Shown one piece after another: positions 1 through 10,101 of a stretch of 64,000 bases of DNA. Under the pieces are notes generated by a model, which was not told the DNA's origin, searched no databases, and saw only the letters and a program-made list of their open reading frames with translations. The stretch's first letter is position 1, and every line of letters starts with the position of its first letter. Origin of the DNA: Macrostomum hystrix (taxonomy: Eukaryota; Platyhelminthes; Macrostomidae); the NCBI GenBank assembly GCA_950097015.1, contig CATNEN010000038.1:25333001-25397000 (forward strand), given 5' to 3'. A program made the translations under genes and the position numbers.

Positions 1-681
1 TAGTGCAAATTTTTATGATTCCCCCTTTTTCTAAGCCACTGAGTGGCAGCAGATTGGGTATTAATATTGTTATAGTGGCTACAATTACTTAGTTCCTATT
101 GCCAAGAAAAAAATAATCGCATCTCATGTTAAATGTGTAAGCTACTTTGTATATTTTAAGGACAAGTGATTTGGGATGGAGGTTGAATGCATCTACATAA
201 GAGTGCAAAAAGTACCAAATTAATTTGGCGAGCGTGGAAAGTGGTGCAAGTAATAAATTAGTAAATTAAGTATAATCTTCCAGACATCATTAGTGATAGT
301 ATTTTATTATGCTGCACTTTAGACCACTGTTATTGTCAATTTATATTAGAGTGTCCTCACCTAGCACAGGTGATTCATATAGCAAAAATGAACTTTATTC
401 AGGCCAACTTTTTTTAACAAAAAGACCAGGTAACACCTGAGAGCTATATAATTGCTTAATAAGTTTGTTGAACATCAAGATATATACGCAAGCGTGTTGT
501 AAAGGATTTTATTGATCTGGAGCTAGATCTTGATATCACTGACAGACAAAAAAAGCTTTTTTCTAAAAGATTTATTTGATTATTTAAATAATAATTTATT
601 TAAAATTAGATATTATTTATACTGCATTTGTTGAAACTATGCTCAGATTATTATTTTACTATATATGCTATATTACTAATA
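1..681. other. AT-rich sequence without a gene
   Basis: No convincing open frame, repeat array or RNA gene is seen. The sequence is AT-rich with scattered homopolymers. Confidence 0.5.
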
Positions 682-962
682 CATACATGCGCAACCTCCC
701 AAATCTTAGCCGGCCGTGCGACTTAGTTTTTGCTCTCATTTGCGACTTAGTTCATTTCATTGCTCTATTTACGACTTAGTTTGCTCTCATTTGCTCTCTT
801 TTTCTCTCCCCTTTTTCCTTTTCTTCACGCCTTCCTTTTTTGTCCCTTGGTCCCCCCTTTGATTTTTTTGTGCTTGGTCAATTGGTTTTTGCGACTTACC
901 TTGCTTGGCCCTCGTTTCACCCGGCCGGTTCGGCCGGGTCGGCCGGGTGTTGCGCATGTATG
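682..962. mobile_element. Short non-autonomous TIR element, Mutator-like by TSD length
   Basis: Perfect 14-bp terminal inverted repeats, CATACATGCGCAAC at 682-695 and its reverse complement at 949-962. They are flanked by an exact 9-bp direct repeat TTACTAATA at 673-681 and 963-971. The interior (281 bp overall) has no coding capacity: it holds repeats of a CGACTTAGTT motif on the left and a GC-rich CGGCCGG cluster on the right. A 9-bp target duplication is typical of Mutator-like elements, so a MULE-type MITE is the best guess. The superfamily is inferred from TSD length only. Confidence 0.7.
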
Positions 963-971
963 TTACTAATA

Positions 972-3088
972 TATGTACTATATTTACTATTACTTTTACT
1001 ATCATTTAATATTAGGGCTATTGGAATTAGCCCTATGTGCCCCAGGGAACTGTAAAATGTTGACTCAAAAGATTACTGCACCAAGCTAACAACAGCTTGA
1101 GCCTGTGCAAACCTATAGGAAAAATGAAATGGGGTGCTAAACTGCAATGCACCAAGTCATGCTGCCCAAACAGAATTTTCAAAAATGGGCCAGACATGGG
1201 TCCTAAAAATGCCATTTTTCTATATGGAATATTAGCACTAGACTTTTATCTAAACCAAATTTAAGCCATCAGGCAAAATAAAAGTATATTATTGTACCCT
1301 AGCCTGTTGATTATTAAACATCTATTAAATTCTTCTAAAAAATCATATTAGATTAAGAGAGTCCAAAAGCAGGTTCAAATATAAAAATATCTGAAAATTT
1401 AAATAAACACTTTCCAAATCTAACATTTTTATAGTTACTACCTCCTACAACTACAAATACATTAACTTTTTAATGTGTTTGCTCAAAGACATTTTAGTGT
1501 CATGTGAAATGTAAGTATAATTCTTAATCTTTAGGAAAGCACACGATTAACTCAATGTCTTCTTTTATATGTACATATTTTGTGCTTGCCATTTATTGAA
1601 TTACAAAAAATGCTGAAACTTACAAAACTGCATTCACAGAAATACATTTATACTACATGATTCAATTATTTAATAGTTTTTTCATTCATAATTTTCATTT
1701 GCCTAACTATTACTTATGGACATGATATGCTATGCCCATAATGCTAGGACTTATGGGTACATAAGGCTAGGACTTTGGTTTAAGATCTTTAAGTAATATA
1801 TGCTATGCCCATAATGCTAGGACTTATGGGTACATAAGGCTAGGACTTTGGTTTAAGATCTTTAAGTAATATATAGGGCCTACCAAGTCTCAATATTATA
1901 GACTACTGGCCACTTCCATTTCCCAAGCTAACAAAATCCCAAAACCGTATGTCATGGCTTGCTTTTCACATTGCTAAGGGCAATATTCGGGACATGGCGG
2001 TCATGTCTATAATGTTGCAGTTGATGGACATGGCAGCATGCCTAGAATTTCATTTTTTGTTCATAAGCTAAAAAAATAAAACAGCAAATATGATCTCACA
2101 AAATTGTTGATACAATTTAAGATGCATGATGAGATAAATGTTTTGCCTATTTAATTATTTCATAAAAGATAAATATGATCTTAGCTACTACAAAAAATTA
2201 ATTTTGAGTGAGTTTCAAGTGATTTGGTAGTTTATGGCAAAATCTAGGCATAGTGTTATGTAATGGCCAAAATTAATAAGAAAAATAAAAAAGGGCAGAA
2301 TTTCTTTAGGCCTAGAAAAAAATGGTTTTCTTCTTGCCTTGTAGCTTGCCTTGCATTGCAACCTTTGGCAACATTCTCTCTTAGGTAGCACACTGCAATA
2401 TAATATTATCAGTACTATGATATCTAAGTGGCTTGTTAGCTGTTGCTTATTGTTTGTTTGGTCATTTATTAGTTTTATACTATATAAAAGTCATTAATCA
2501 GTTTTAATAAAAACAATTTGATTTAAACATGCAAAATAGCATATATCTCACTTGAATATATTTTTAGTGAATGAATGAATCATAGGCCTATGAAGTAATA
2601 ATTGGCCTCATTCAGCCTCTCTATAAAGTGTATCAGTAGATCTAACTCCGTTTTTATACATATAAGATATAACTAGGTATACATAAGATTTTATTGAAAG
2701 CTTTAATAGCTTATTGAATATAGTTAAGTAGGGCCTAGGACCAAAGCCTAGTGAAATACAAAAACATGACTTTTTGAGTATGACAGTAGGCCTAGGCCTT
2801 ACTCTTCACCGTACAATAGGGCAATAGGCTAACCAATCGCTTATTGCAACAGTTTATAATTAAAAAAGTGACATGCAGTACATTATGTGCTACTATTGTA
2901 GTGTAGGTAGGGCGGCTAAAGTAAGGTAGGCCTATAATCTTTACAATCTAGATGGTTAAAGGTAACATAACCGAGGTAAATGACTAGGCCTAGTTAAACT
3001 TTGTTATCCTGTCTAGTCTAGGCTAATTAGGCTTTATATGCCTGTGAATTATATGCCGAGCAAGGGCCTAAATTTGAAAGTAATTTGA
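972..3088. other. AT-rich intergenic sequence
   Basis: No gene is supported; the short ORFs here lack coding character. A perfect 73-bp tandem duplication lies at 1728-1873. From about 2700 the motif TAGGCCTA recurs many times without a strict period. Confidence 0.5.
1728..1873. repeat. Perfect 73-bp tandem duplication
   Basis: 1728-1800 and 1801-1873 are identical by eye. Each copy itself contains two related GCTAGGACTT-type segments. Perfect identity suggests a recent duplication. Confidence 0.9.
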
Positions 3089-3092
3089 AAAG

Positions 3093-3897
3093 TGTCGTAG
3101 GCTCCTTACTGATATCTTACAGCTGCCACTAAGTTGTCGTAGGCCTACCTTCTTAACTCCCACAGCTTTCACCAATTTGTCGTAGGCTCTCTCCTCTTTG
3201 GGTTAAATATCACCGATACTCTTTTATTAAATATTAAAAATTGCTTATTTCACACCTTGGATTACCCTTTGAAATAACTCTTAATTTCCCTTGTCTATGA
3301 CTTAGTTATTCTTCATAGGCTAGCTATGTATCCTCTTATTGCATATGCATATATTGTTTAACCTGGCCAGATAGGCTGCTTTCCTTCCAAAATTGGTAGC
3401 GTTCTCACGAGTGTCCGAGCGGCAAGACACTTCTTCCTCTCCTTACTTACTCACAACTGTCTGGCTCTCTGGTTTGTTCCCAGTCTTTCAAGGCTTCCAA
3501 TGGACTGAAGTTGCCCAACTTTGCACACAGTGCTATTCCACCAATCAGGATTTTACCCTCAGCTCTTTAGTTTTACACTCTACTACGGCTTTTTATAACT
3601 ATCTCCTTCTTTATTCTTTCGAATGTTCACCAACTTGTGTATTATCACAGACCTGCTTTTCTCCTTCTCTCTAAAATAATTGAATTCAAACACTTTGAGA
3701 TTTATTCTCCTTTGTTTTCTCAGAACTGGGCACGGGGCACCGGTTGGGGCTTTTTGGGTTAAACTGCGTCTATATTTATAGCAAAAATTGGGGCGGTTGG
3801 TGCAACACATTAAAACAAACCAAAAATATAAAACTGAGGAAAAGCATTTGGCGGGAATTCAACTTTAAGAATATACGATAAATTTGGGCCTGCCTCA
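3093..3897 (-). repeat. 3' LTR of the Gypsy element
   Basis: Offset from the other LTR by exactly 7975 bp, with no mismatch seen. On the minus strand it has a TATA box TATAAATA at 3773-3780 and AATAAA signals at 3701-3706 and 3610-3615. Three copies of TGTCGTAGGC lie at 3093, 3135 and 3178. Confidence 0.95.
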
Positions 3898-3911
3898 ACT
3901 GGCTTCCCCTA
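3898..3911 (-). other. Polypurine tract of the Gypsy element
   Basis: The minus strand carries AGGGGAAG, interrupted by CCAG, just before the 3' LTR TGAGGC start. Position and purine run fit a plus-strand primer; it is not a perfect purine tract. Confidence 0.45.
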
Positions 3912-4082
3912 TATACATTTTGGAATAAGACACGCATGACAAAATTTATAATAACAATAGCCTACACAAAATAAAACGGATAGCAAAATAGCATACAAAA
4001 TAAACGGGTAGCAGAAAAATTTTTTAGAAAAGTAAAATACAACACCAAATAAAACGATTAAAACACGATCAAATTGTCCTTT

Positions 4083-5225
4083 TTAAGAAAAATAACAGTC
4101 TTCAGGCAATCTCTCGTTGCGGGGCCAACCGACCGTACTCGCCATCCACCTCAACTCAATGTTGAGGGGGATGCGGTTTACCGGCAGTGGACTGCGGTTG
4201 ATTACTTTTCGCGCATATTGTACAGCCCTTTTCCAGGCGGCTATACAATGGCTCCGGGCGAACTTCTCGCATAGAACACGCATAGCGGAATAGATTGCGG
4301 CCCGCTGCGGATATCGCCGATCATTGTTGTACAGTCCGGCATCCAGGATGTAGCCCTTCAGGTGACGGATGAGCCGCGTGTAATGCTCGTGTTGGGCCTG
4401 AGGAATTTCCGCCATTATTCGGGCGAATTCTTCCCGATTCTCCGCGGGCTCCATATCGATGTCCTCATCTGATTCTGGTCGCTGCTGCGGCTGTGGCGAC
4501 TGCTGCAGTGGCTGCTCTTGCTGCAACGGCTGCTGCGACGGCTGCAGCTGCAGCTGCTGCTGTGATGACTGCGGCTGTGCCGGCTGCGAGGACTGCGAGG
4601 GCTGCGGCTGCGACTGCGGTTGCGGCTGTTGCTGGAAGTCTGTCCTGTATTGGTACTGGATTGGTACCCTCTGCGCCTTTGGTGCTATGTGCCGACCCTT
4701 AGGCGGTGGCTGCGGCTGCGGAATCGGCTTCGGCGCTATCGACCGCTGTCCGGCAGCTCGTCGACCTGGCTCCTGGCTTGGTGTACTGATGACTTTGATG
4801 GTTCTGGCCACCTCCGTGGGCATATTTTGAGCCTTCTCCAATGCTGCCACTGGTGCGATTGACTGCTGTCGGAGTTGGTTTACCCTTGCGGTGGCATCGA
4901 GGAAAACCGGTAGCCTTGAACTCGGCAGTTTCCTCTTACTCGCGATTTCTTCTTGCATCGTGGTGGCAGCTCGCTTCTGGCTGTTTGCCCTCGATTGCTG
5001 ACCAACCATAGACGGTTGCGTCCTCTGCCGCAATGGCGCCTCGAGTTCTTCCGACTCATCGATGATCACTTGAATAATATCTTCTTCGTCATTATCGACT
5101 CTTTTCTCCTTATCCTGCTTCACTCTATCCGGCTCAACATTCTCATTATCCGAGAAATCTACAGTCACAGCTTCTAACAGCTTCTCAAACTCACTTACGC
5201 TCATAGCTTCACGATCTTGCTCCAT
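4083..5225 (-). CDS. Third ORF of the Gypsy element, Q/P-rich, unknown function
   Basis: 380 residues from the first ATG at 5225, 275 bp downstream of the pol stop, in the place where errantiviruses carry env. It is not env-like: no signal peptide, no hydrophobic transmembrane segment, no furin-type site and very few cysteines. It has an acidic N-terminal part, a long low-complexity middle rich in Q and P, and a C-terminal block of about 110 residues with normal composition (IMAEIPQAQHEHYTRLIRHL, later KFARSHCIAAWKRAVQYARK). That block looks like a folded domain. Expression may need a spliced or subgenomic RNA. Function unknown. Confidence 0.7.
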   Translation of the reverse strand: MEQDREAMSVSEFEKLLEAVTVDFSDNENVEPDRVKQDKEKRVDNDEEDIIQVIIDESEELEAPLRQRTQPSMVGQQSRANSQKRAATTMQEEIASKRKLPSSRLPVFLDATARVNQLRQQSIAPVAALEKAQNMPTEVARTIKVISTPSQEPGRRAAGQRSIAPKPIPQPQPPPKGRHIAPKAQRVPIQYQYRTDFQQQPQPQSQPQPSQSSQPAQPQSSQQQLQLQPSQQPLQQEQPLQQSPQPQQRPESDEDIDMEPAENREEFARIMAEIPQAQHEHYTRLIRHLKGYILDAGLYNNDRRYPQRAAIYSAMRVLCEKFARSHCIAAWKRAVQYARKVINRSPLPVNRIPLNIELRWMASTVGWPRNERLPEDCYFS

Positions 5226-5499
5226 TTCGGAATTTGCTTGCTTTGTCAATATGACTTCTCTCTCACTCTGTATGTTTGTTTGCCTTCCCAGGGCACTGGT
5301 TTATATAGGCGTGAGGCTGACGCGCATCATTGTGTCTCTGATTTCATTGGGCTATACTGGCTTATCCTTGACCCTATTGGATCCCTACTTGATTTCAATT
5401 AACCCCTACCTAATTGACTGGAAGTGGCTAACCCCTACTCCCTTTCTATCCCTTGCACGTGGTTTCCTTGTGTTACTATTGCGTCACCCCAATCTCTGC

Positions 5500-8400
5500 C
5501 TAGATCTGTAAATTCCCTAGTATACTGAACACGGTGGCAAGCCTCTGCAAATAGCCTTCAAACCTCGCGGGGGGTCTGATTTGTCTGCGCGGACGGCTTG
5601 TCACTCCTTCCCTTTCTTCATTCTGTGCAATGTACATGCCTCCTTCTGAGGTGGCTGTCGCCAGACCCTCAGCTGTCCCTTCGCTTTCGCTCTCCTCTTC
5701 ACTGCTCGTAGCCTCAGGCTCGGTGTGTGATTCATCCTCAACTTCTATCTCAGCTCCTAGTTCCAAATCTTCTCCATTAATTTCACTTGGATTCCTCCTA
5801 AAGTGGCATTGCCATTCTAATCTGTCTTCTTCCTCTTCGGATTCAACTTCATCTGTTAGAACAGATCTTCCCTTCTCCTTCGGCTGGCTTCCCCTAACTT
5901 TGACCTCTGTCTTCTTAGCTTTCTTCTCTGGTGCGGCCTGGCTTCCCCTAATTAATTCCTCTTGGGTCGAATTAGGCACAATAGTTATGTTGTCTCTGTG
6001 GACAATCATGACATTGCCCACTAGTTGTCCTTGCTCCTCCTTTTGCACACGAAACACTACATCTGAGATTTGCTCTATTACTCTGAAGGCTGATCTCTTT
6101 TTCCTATGAAATTTGTGAGATTCCTCACTGTCCAACTGTGGATTATTAATCAACACAAGACTTCCAACTGGGACTGTCTTAGGCAATTTGCTGTTTTTCG
6201 CAGACTCTTGTCTGTTACTGACAACCTTCTCCAATTTTCTTTTGACAATGTCTCTCGCAATCTTCAATCGTTCGGCATGTTCTGTCACATAAGATGGATA
6301 ACTGGCGAATGACTTTGGTTGGCTGATTTGACTGTCCATAGGCAATACTGCTTCCCGTCCAAATAACAGGTAGTGGGGAGTAAAGCCTGTGGTTTTGTTT
6401 ACACTAGTGCGGACAGCAACTAATGCAGCTGGGATCATAAGGTCCCAATCACTGTGATCTTTCTCAATGAGACAAGTTACTATTGATTTAATTTGCTTGT
6501 TAAATCTCTCCACCAATCCATTGCTTTGGGCATGGTAGGGTGTTGTAAACGTATGCTTCACGTTATACATTTCGCAAAAAGCTTTGAACTGCTTGCTAGC
6601 GAATGCCTTGCCATTGTCTGTGTGTAACCACTGACATTGCCCATACTCTGCGAAGATTCTTTCCTGTAAGATTTTGATCACAGTATCTGACTTTTGATTT
6701 CTAGTTGGGAATGCAAACGGATATCGAGTGGTGCTATCCACAATAGTTAGGACATATTTGTGCCCTCTTTTGCTCTCTTTGGATAGTGGTCCTATAAAAT
6801 CGACATGCAGGCGGTGAAAAGGTTCACTTATAGGGAACGATTGCACTGGCGCCTGAATCGGGTTTCCTCTCTTGCTTTCCAGGCACGGAATACACTCTGC
6901 GATATGAGCTTCCACTGCTTTGACCAATCCTGGTCTCCAAAATCTCTGCCTGACACGTTGAATTGTTTTATCGCGTCCCAAATGTCCTGCTAGTGGGCTA
7001 TCATGCAGATCGCTGAGAACTAGCTTATCCAAGGACTGGGGCAGTACAACTTTCCAACTGTCATCTTCGCTAATGATTAGCATCTCATTCTCTATCTTCA
7101 TATCCTCAAAGGATTTCCTCATCTTCTTCAATTCTGGGCTGACAATTTCAGGTAACTGGGGATTGTTCTCTCCTGATTTCTTCCATTCAATTAGCACTTT
7201 AATTACTGGGTCATCTCTTTGTGACGCAATAATTTGCTCTCGTTTCAATGGGCTGGGTAAGAAATCGGTCAATAACTTCTCGCACTTGCTACTTGTTGCT
7301 TGCAGCATATTCTCACTCTCAATAGGATTAAATTCTTCAGGAACTGGACTCGGAAGCGGAATGCTGGAGTCATCTTCAGGTTCACTGGGAATTCTCACCT
7401 CTCCTTGTCCTGAGATAGTAGACTGGATCCTGCTATTGGGATCTAACGTCTTTTTCTCTCCTTCACTTAGGGCAGTCTGGGGCTGTGTCAAGCTATATAA
7501 GCTATCATTAGCCTTGACTTCCTGTCCTGACTCTTCCATTACACTGCAGCTTTGCACTATCGGCTCAACAACTTGCTCTGCTTCAGGGACATCAGCTGGT
7601 CTTCTTGACAGACTGTCAGCGTTCTGGTTCTTTGCACCGCTTCTGTGTTCTATATCGAACAAGAATTCGTTTAGGCGCTCAACCCACCGACCAAGAATTC
7701 CTTGAGCTTCTGTTTGCCTTAACAGCCAAATTATCGCCTTATGATCCGTTCTTGCCAAAAACTTCTTGCCTAACAGGTAGAAACGGAAATGCCTCATGGC
7801 ATCCACTAGGGCTAAGAGTTCTTTTCTAGTGATAGGGTAGCGTTTTTCCGACTCTTTCATAGCTCGGCTGAAATAAGCTATGGGTCTCTCTATGCCATCT
7901 GATTGGATCTGGCTAAGTACAGCGCCAATACGGCTATCACTTGCATCGGTATCCAATACCATCTTCACCTTCTCATCATCCACAAATTCGGGATACGCTA
8001 AGACTTCAGTGGACATCATCCGGTTCTTTAGCGACTCAAACGCTTCGTCTTGCTCTTTGTTCCATCTCTCTTGAAAGTTCTTAATTCCTTTCCTTGTTAA
8101 CTGGAAAAGGGGATGGGCGGCTTCTGCATAGTTTTTAATGAAGCGGCTATAGTAATTACATAGGCCAAGGAAACTGCGCAACTCTTTTACATCTTTTGGC
8201 TTCGGCCAGGTCTTAATAGCTTCAATCTTCGTCTCATCCGTACGGATACCTTCTGTACTGATCACATGTCCTAAGTACTTTAACTCTCTATGAAAAAGGT
8301 TACATTTCTTTGGCCTTAGCTTCAATCCTGCGATTATTAATCTCTTGAACACTTCCTTTAGATGGGAAAGGTGGTCATTAAAGTTCTTCGAATAGGTAAC

Positions 8401-10101
8401 TATATCGTCTATATACGACATAGCAAATTGATGTTGAATCCCTAAAAGTACAAGATTCATGAGCCTCTGGAAGGTTCCTGGGGCATTGGACAAACCTTGC
8501 GCCATAACCTCATACTCAAACTGGCCTCGGGTTAAAGTAGAGAAGGCGGTCATGAACTTGTGTTCTTCCTTTATCGGCACCTGCCAATAACCAGAATTCA
8601 AATCGAGACTACTAAAGTACTGACTACCAGATAAATAGGTGAAAGTCTGATGAATGTTAGGAAGCGGATACGGAACATAGTTCACCTTCGAGTTTAACAC
8701 TCTAAAATCGCTCACAATCCGTATGGATCCGTCCTTTTTCGGCACAATGACTAGTGGTGTAGAATAAGTTGAATAACTGGGCCTGATTAAATTTTTAGCC
8801 AACATGTCATCCAACTGTGTGTCGACTTGCTTTTGGAGATGGGGTGGTATTCTCCTAGTTGGGATCCTCACGGGAGTCTCATCCTTCAGTGAGATCTCAT
8901 GTGTGATCAGATGGGTTAAACCCATATCCAACTCATTCTGTGAAAAAGCTTCACGATGCTCTTTCATCAATTCAATCACTGACTTCCTTTGATCATCGGT
9001 AAGATCTTGACCAATCTTGACCTCATGGATCCACGCATCTTCCACAGTCTGTGTCTGATTGACTCGTCCGGTAGGTTGACTGACTACTTCTTTTTCGGCT
9101 TCGAAATATTTCAACTCACTTGCCTTCACTGGTTTGGCTAGGCCTACCAATGTTGACTTCGACAGCTTCACCTCAACTGAATTGTTATTCACAATCTCCA
9201 CAATGGCGGAACCTTCTCGCATTGTGACTAGAGTGGGAGCCATCTCGACTGTCAATTCTTTGGCTTTTACGCCTTCGCCAATCATACTCACTGTCATAGG
9301 TGTTCCAAAATTGCACTCGGCATCTCTCGCCAATCTCACTGGGATTCTCAATGCACTATTTGCAGGAATCACTACTTTCTCCTGAGTATACACTCTGCAT
9401 ACTTTTACAGGTAGATGAGTGAACTGCATAGGAATGCTTGCTCCTTCATTTAGAATCAACATGCCTTTAGCAAGATGAATGCTATCACAATGTCCTAGGA
9501 AAAATTCCATTCCTAAGATATTGTCGCTCTCATGTCCACACAAAAGGAATTCTATTTCTATCTGGATGTCTCCGAATCTAACTGGAATACAACTCTCGCC
9601 TTCCAATTGTACTCTGGTTCCGTCGAAAGTAGAGACTCGCTTGTCTGTACTCCTTATCTGTTCTGGCTTAAGTAATTTTGACCAAATAGATTTGCTCAAA
9701 AAGCTGTTCCTAGCCCCTGTGTCTAGGATAAAATTAATTTCCTGATTCTTAAATTTTCCTACAATTACTGCTTCAAATCCTTCAGGTTTAATAAGTTCTA
9801 GTTTAGAATTAGAAACAAAAACTTTGCGTTTGTTCTCACGTGTCCTTGAGTACTTTCCAGATGTTGCGGCGGCTGATCTCGGTGCTGATACTTCGGAAGC
9901 TGGTTCCTCCAGGATTGACATGCAGGGGGCTGACGCAATGGTTGCTGATACAGATGCCGCTGACGCAGGGTAACTCGATTGCTTTTGTGCATTGCGCAAA
10001 TTCGACGACTGGGCTTGGTATCGCCGATTCTTAGAGGCCTGAGGTTCGAATCGGGGTTTACTAGAGGGGCGCGGCCTCGACTCTCGTCCCTCGATATTCA
10101 G
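5500..10101 (-). CDS. pol: Pol polyprotein: protease, RT, RNase H, integrase (Gypsy)
   Basis: About 1533 residues entered by -1 frameshift at 10101; an internal TTG at 9999 is probably not the real start. Domains in order, counting from 9999: aspartic protease with FILDTGARNS near residue 90; reverse transcriptase with VIVPKKDGSIRIVSDFR and the catalytic YIDDIV near 500-540; RNase H with VLDTDASDSRIGAVLS; integrase with an HHCC zinc finger (HLGRDKT to CIPCLESK), then catalytic DFIGP, HTDNGKAF and NGLVERFN blocks. An acidic, low-complexity C-terminal tail of roughly 150 residues follows. No stop or frameshift is seen. The product would process Gag-Pol, copy the RNA and insert the cDNA. Confidence 0.95.
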   Translation of the reverse strand: MNIEGRESRPRPSSKPRFEPQASKNRRYQAQSSNLRNAQKQSSYPASAASVSATIASAPCMSILEEPASEVSAPRSAAATSGKYSRTRENKRKVFVSNSKLELIKPEGFEAVIVGKFKNQEINFILDTGARNSFLSKSIWSKLLKPEQIRSTDKRVSTFDGTRVQLEGESCIPVRFGDIQIEIEFLLCGHESDNILGMEFFLGHCDSIHLAKGMLILNEGASIPMQFTHLPVKVCRVYTQEKVVIPANSALRIPVRLARDAECNFGTPMTVSMIGEGVKAKELTVEMAPTLVTMREGSAIVEIVNNNSVEVKLSKSTLVGLAKPVKASELKYFEAEKEVVSQPTGRVNQTQTVEDAWIHEVKIGQDLTDDQRKSVIELMKEHREAFSQNELDMGLTHLITHEISLKDETPVRIPTRRIPPHLQKQVDTQLDDMLAKNLIRPSYSTYSTPLVIVPKKDGSIRIVSDFRVLNSKVNYVPYPLPNIHQTFTYLSGSQYFSSLDLNSGYWQVPIKEEHKFMTAFSTLTRGQFEYEVMAQGLSNAPGTFQRLMNLVLLGIQHQFAMSYIDDIVTYSKNFNDHLSHLKEVFKRLIIAGLKLRPKKCNLFHRELKYLGHVISTEGIRTDETKIEAIKTWPKPKDVKELRSFLGLCNYYSRFIKNYAEAAHPLFQLTRKGIKNFQERWNKEQDEAFESLKNRMMSTEVLAYPEFVDDEKVKMVLDTDASDSRIGAVLSQIQSDGIERPIAYFSRAMKESEKRYPITRKELLALVDAMRHFRFYLLGKKFLARTDHKAIIWLLRQTEAQGILGRWVERLNEFLFDIEHRSGAKNQNADSLSRRPADVPEAEQVVEPIVQSCSVMEESGQEVKANDSLYSLTQPQTALSEGEKKTLDPNSRIQSTISGQGEVRIPSEPEDDSSIPLPSPVPEEFNPIESENMLQATSSKCEKLLTDFLPSPLKREQIIASQRDDPVIKVLIEWKKSGENNPQLPEIVSPELKKMRKSFEDMKIENEMLIISEDDSWKVVLPQSLDKLVLSDLHDSPLAGHLGRDKTIQRVRQRFWRPGLVKAVEAHIAECIPCLESKRGNPIQAPVQSFPISEPFHRLHVDFIGPLSKESKRGHKYVLTIVDSTTRYPFAFPTRNQKSDTVIKILQERIFAEYGQCQWLHTDNGKAFASKQFKAFCEMYNVKHTFTTPYHAQSNGLVERFNKQIKSIVTCLIEKDHSDWDLMIPAALVAVRTSVNKTTGFTPHYLLFGREAVLPMDSQISQPKSFASYPSYVTEHAERLKIARDIVKRKLEKVVSNRQESAKNSKLPKTVPVGSLVLINNPQLDSEESHKFHRKKRSAFRVIEQISDVVFRVQKEEQGQLVGNVMIVHRDNITIVPNSTQEELIRGSQAAPEKKAKKTEVKVRGSQPKEKGRSVLTDEVESEEEEDRLEWQCHFRRNPSEINGEDLELGAEIEVEDESHTEPEATSSEEESESEGTAEGLATATSEGGMYIAQNEEREGVTSRPRRQIRPPARFEGYLQRLATVFSILGNLQI

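Noticed and set aside
4083-5225. Envelope gene of the Gypsy element
   Set aside because: No signal peptide, transmembrane segment or fusion-type region.
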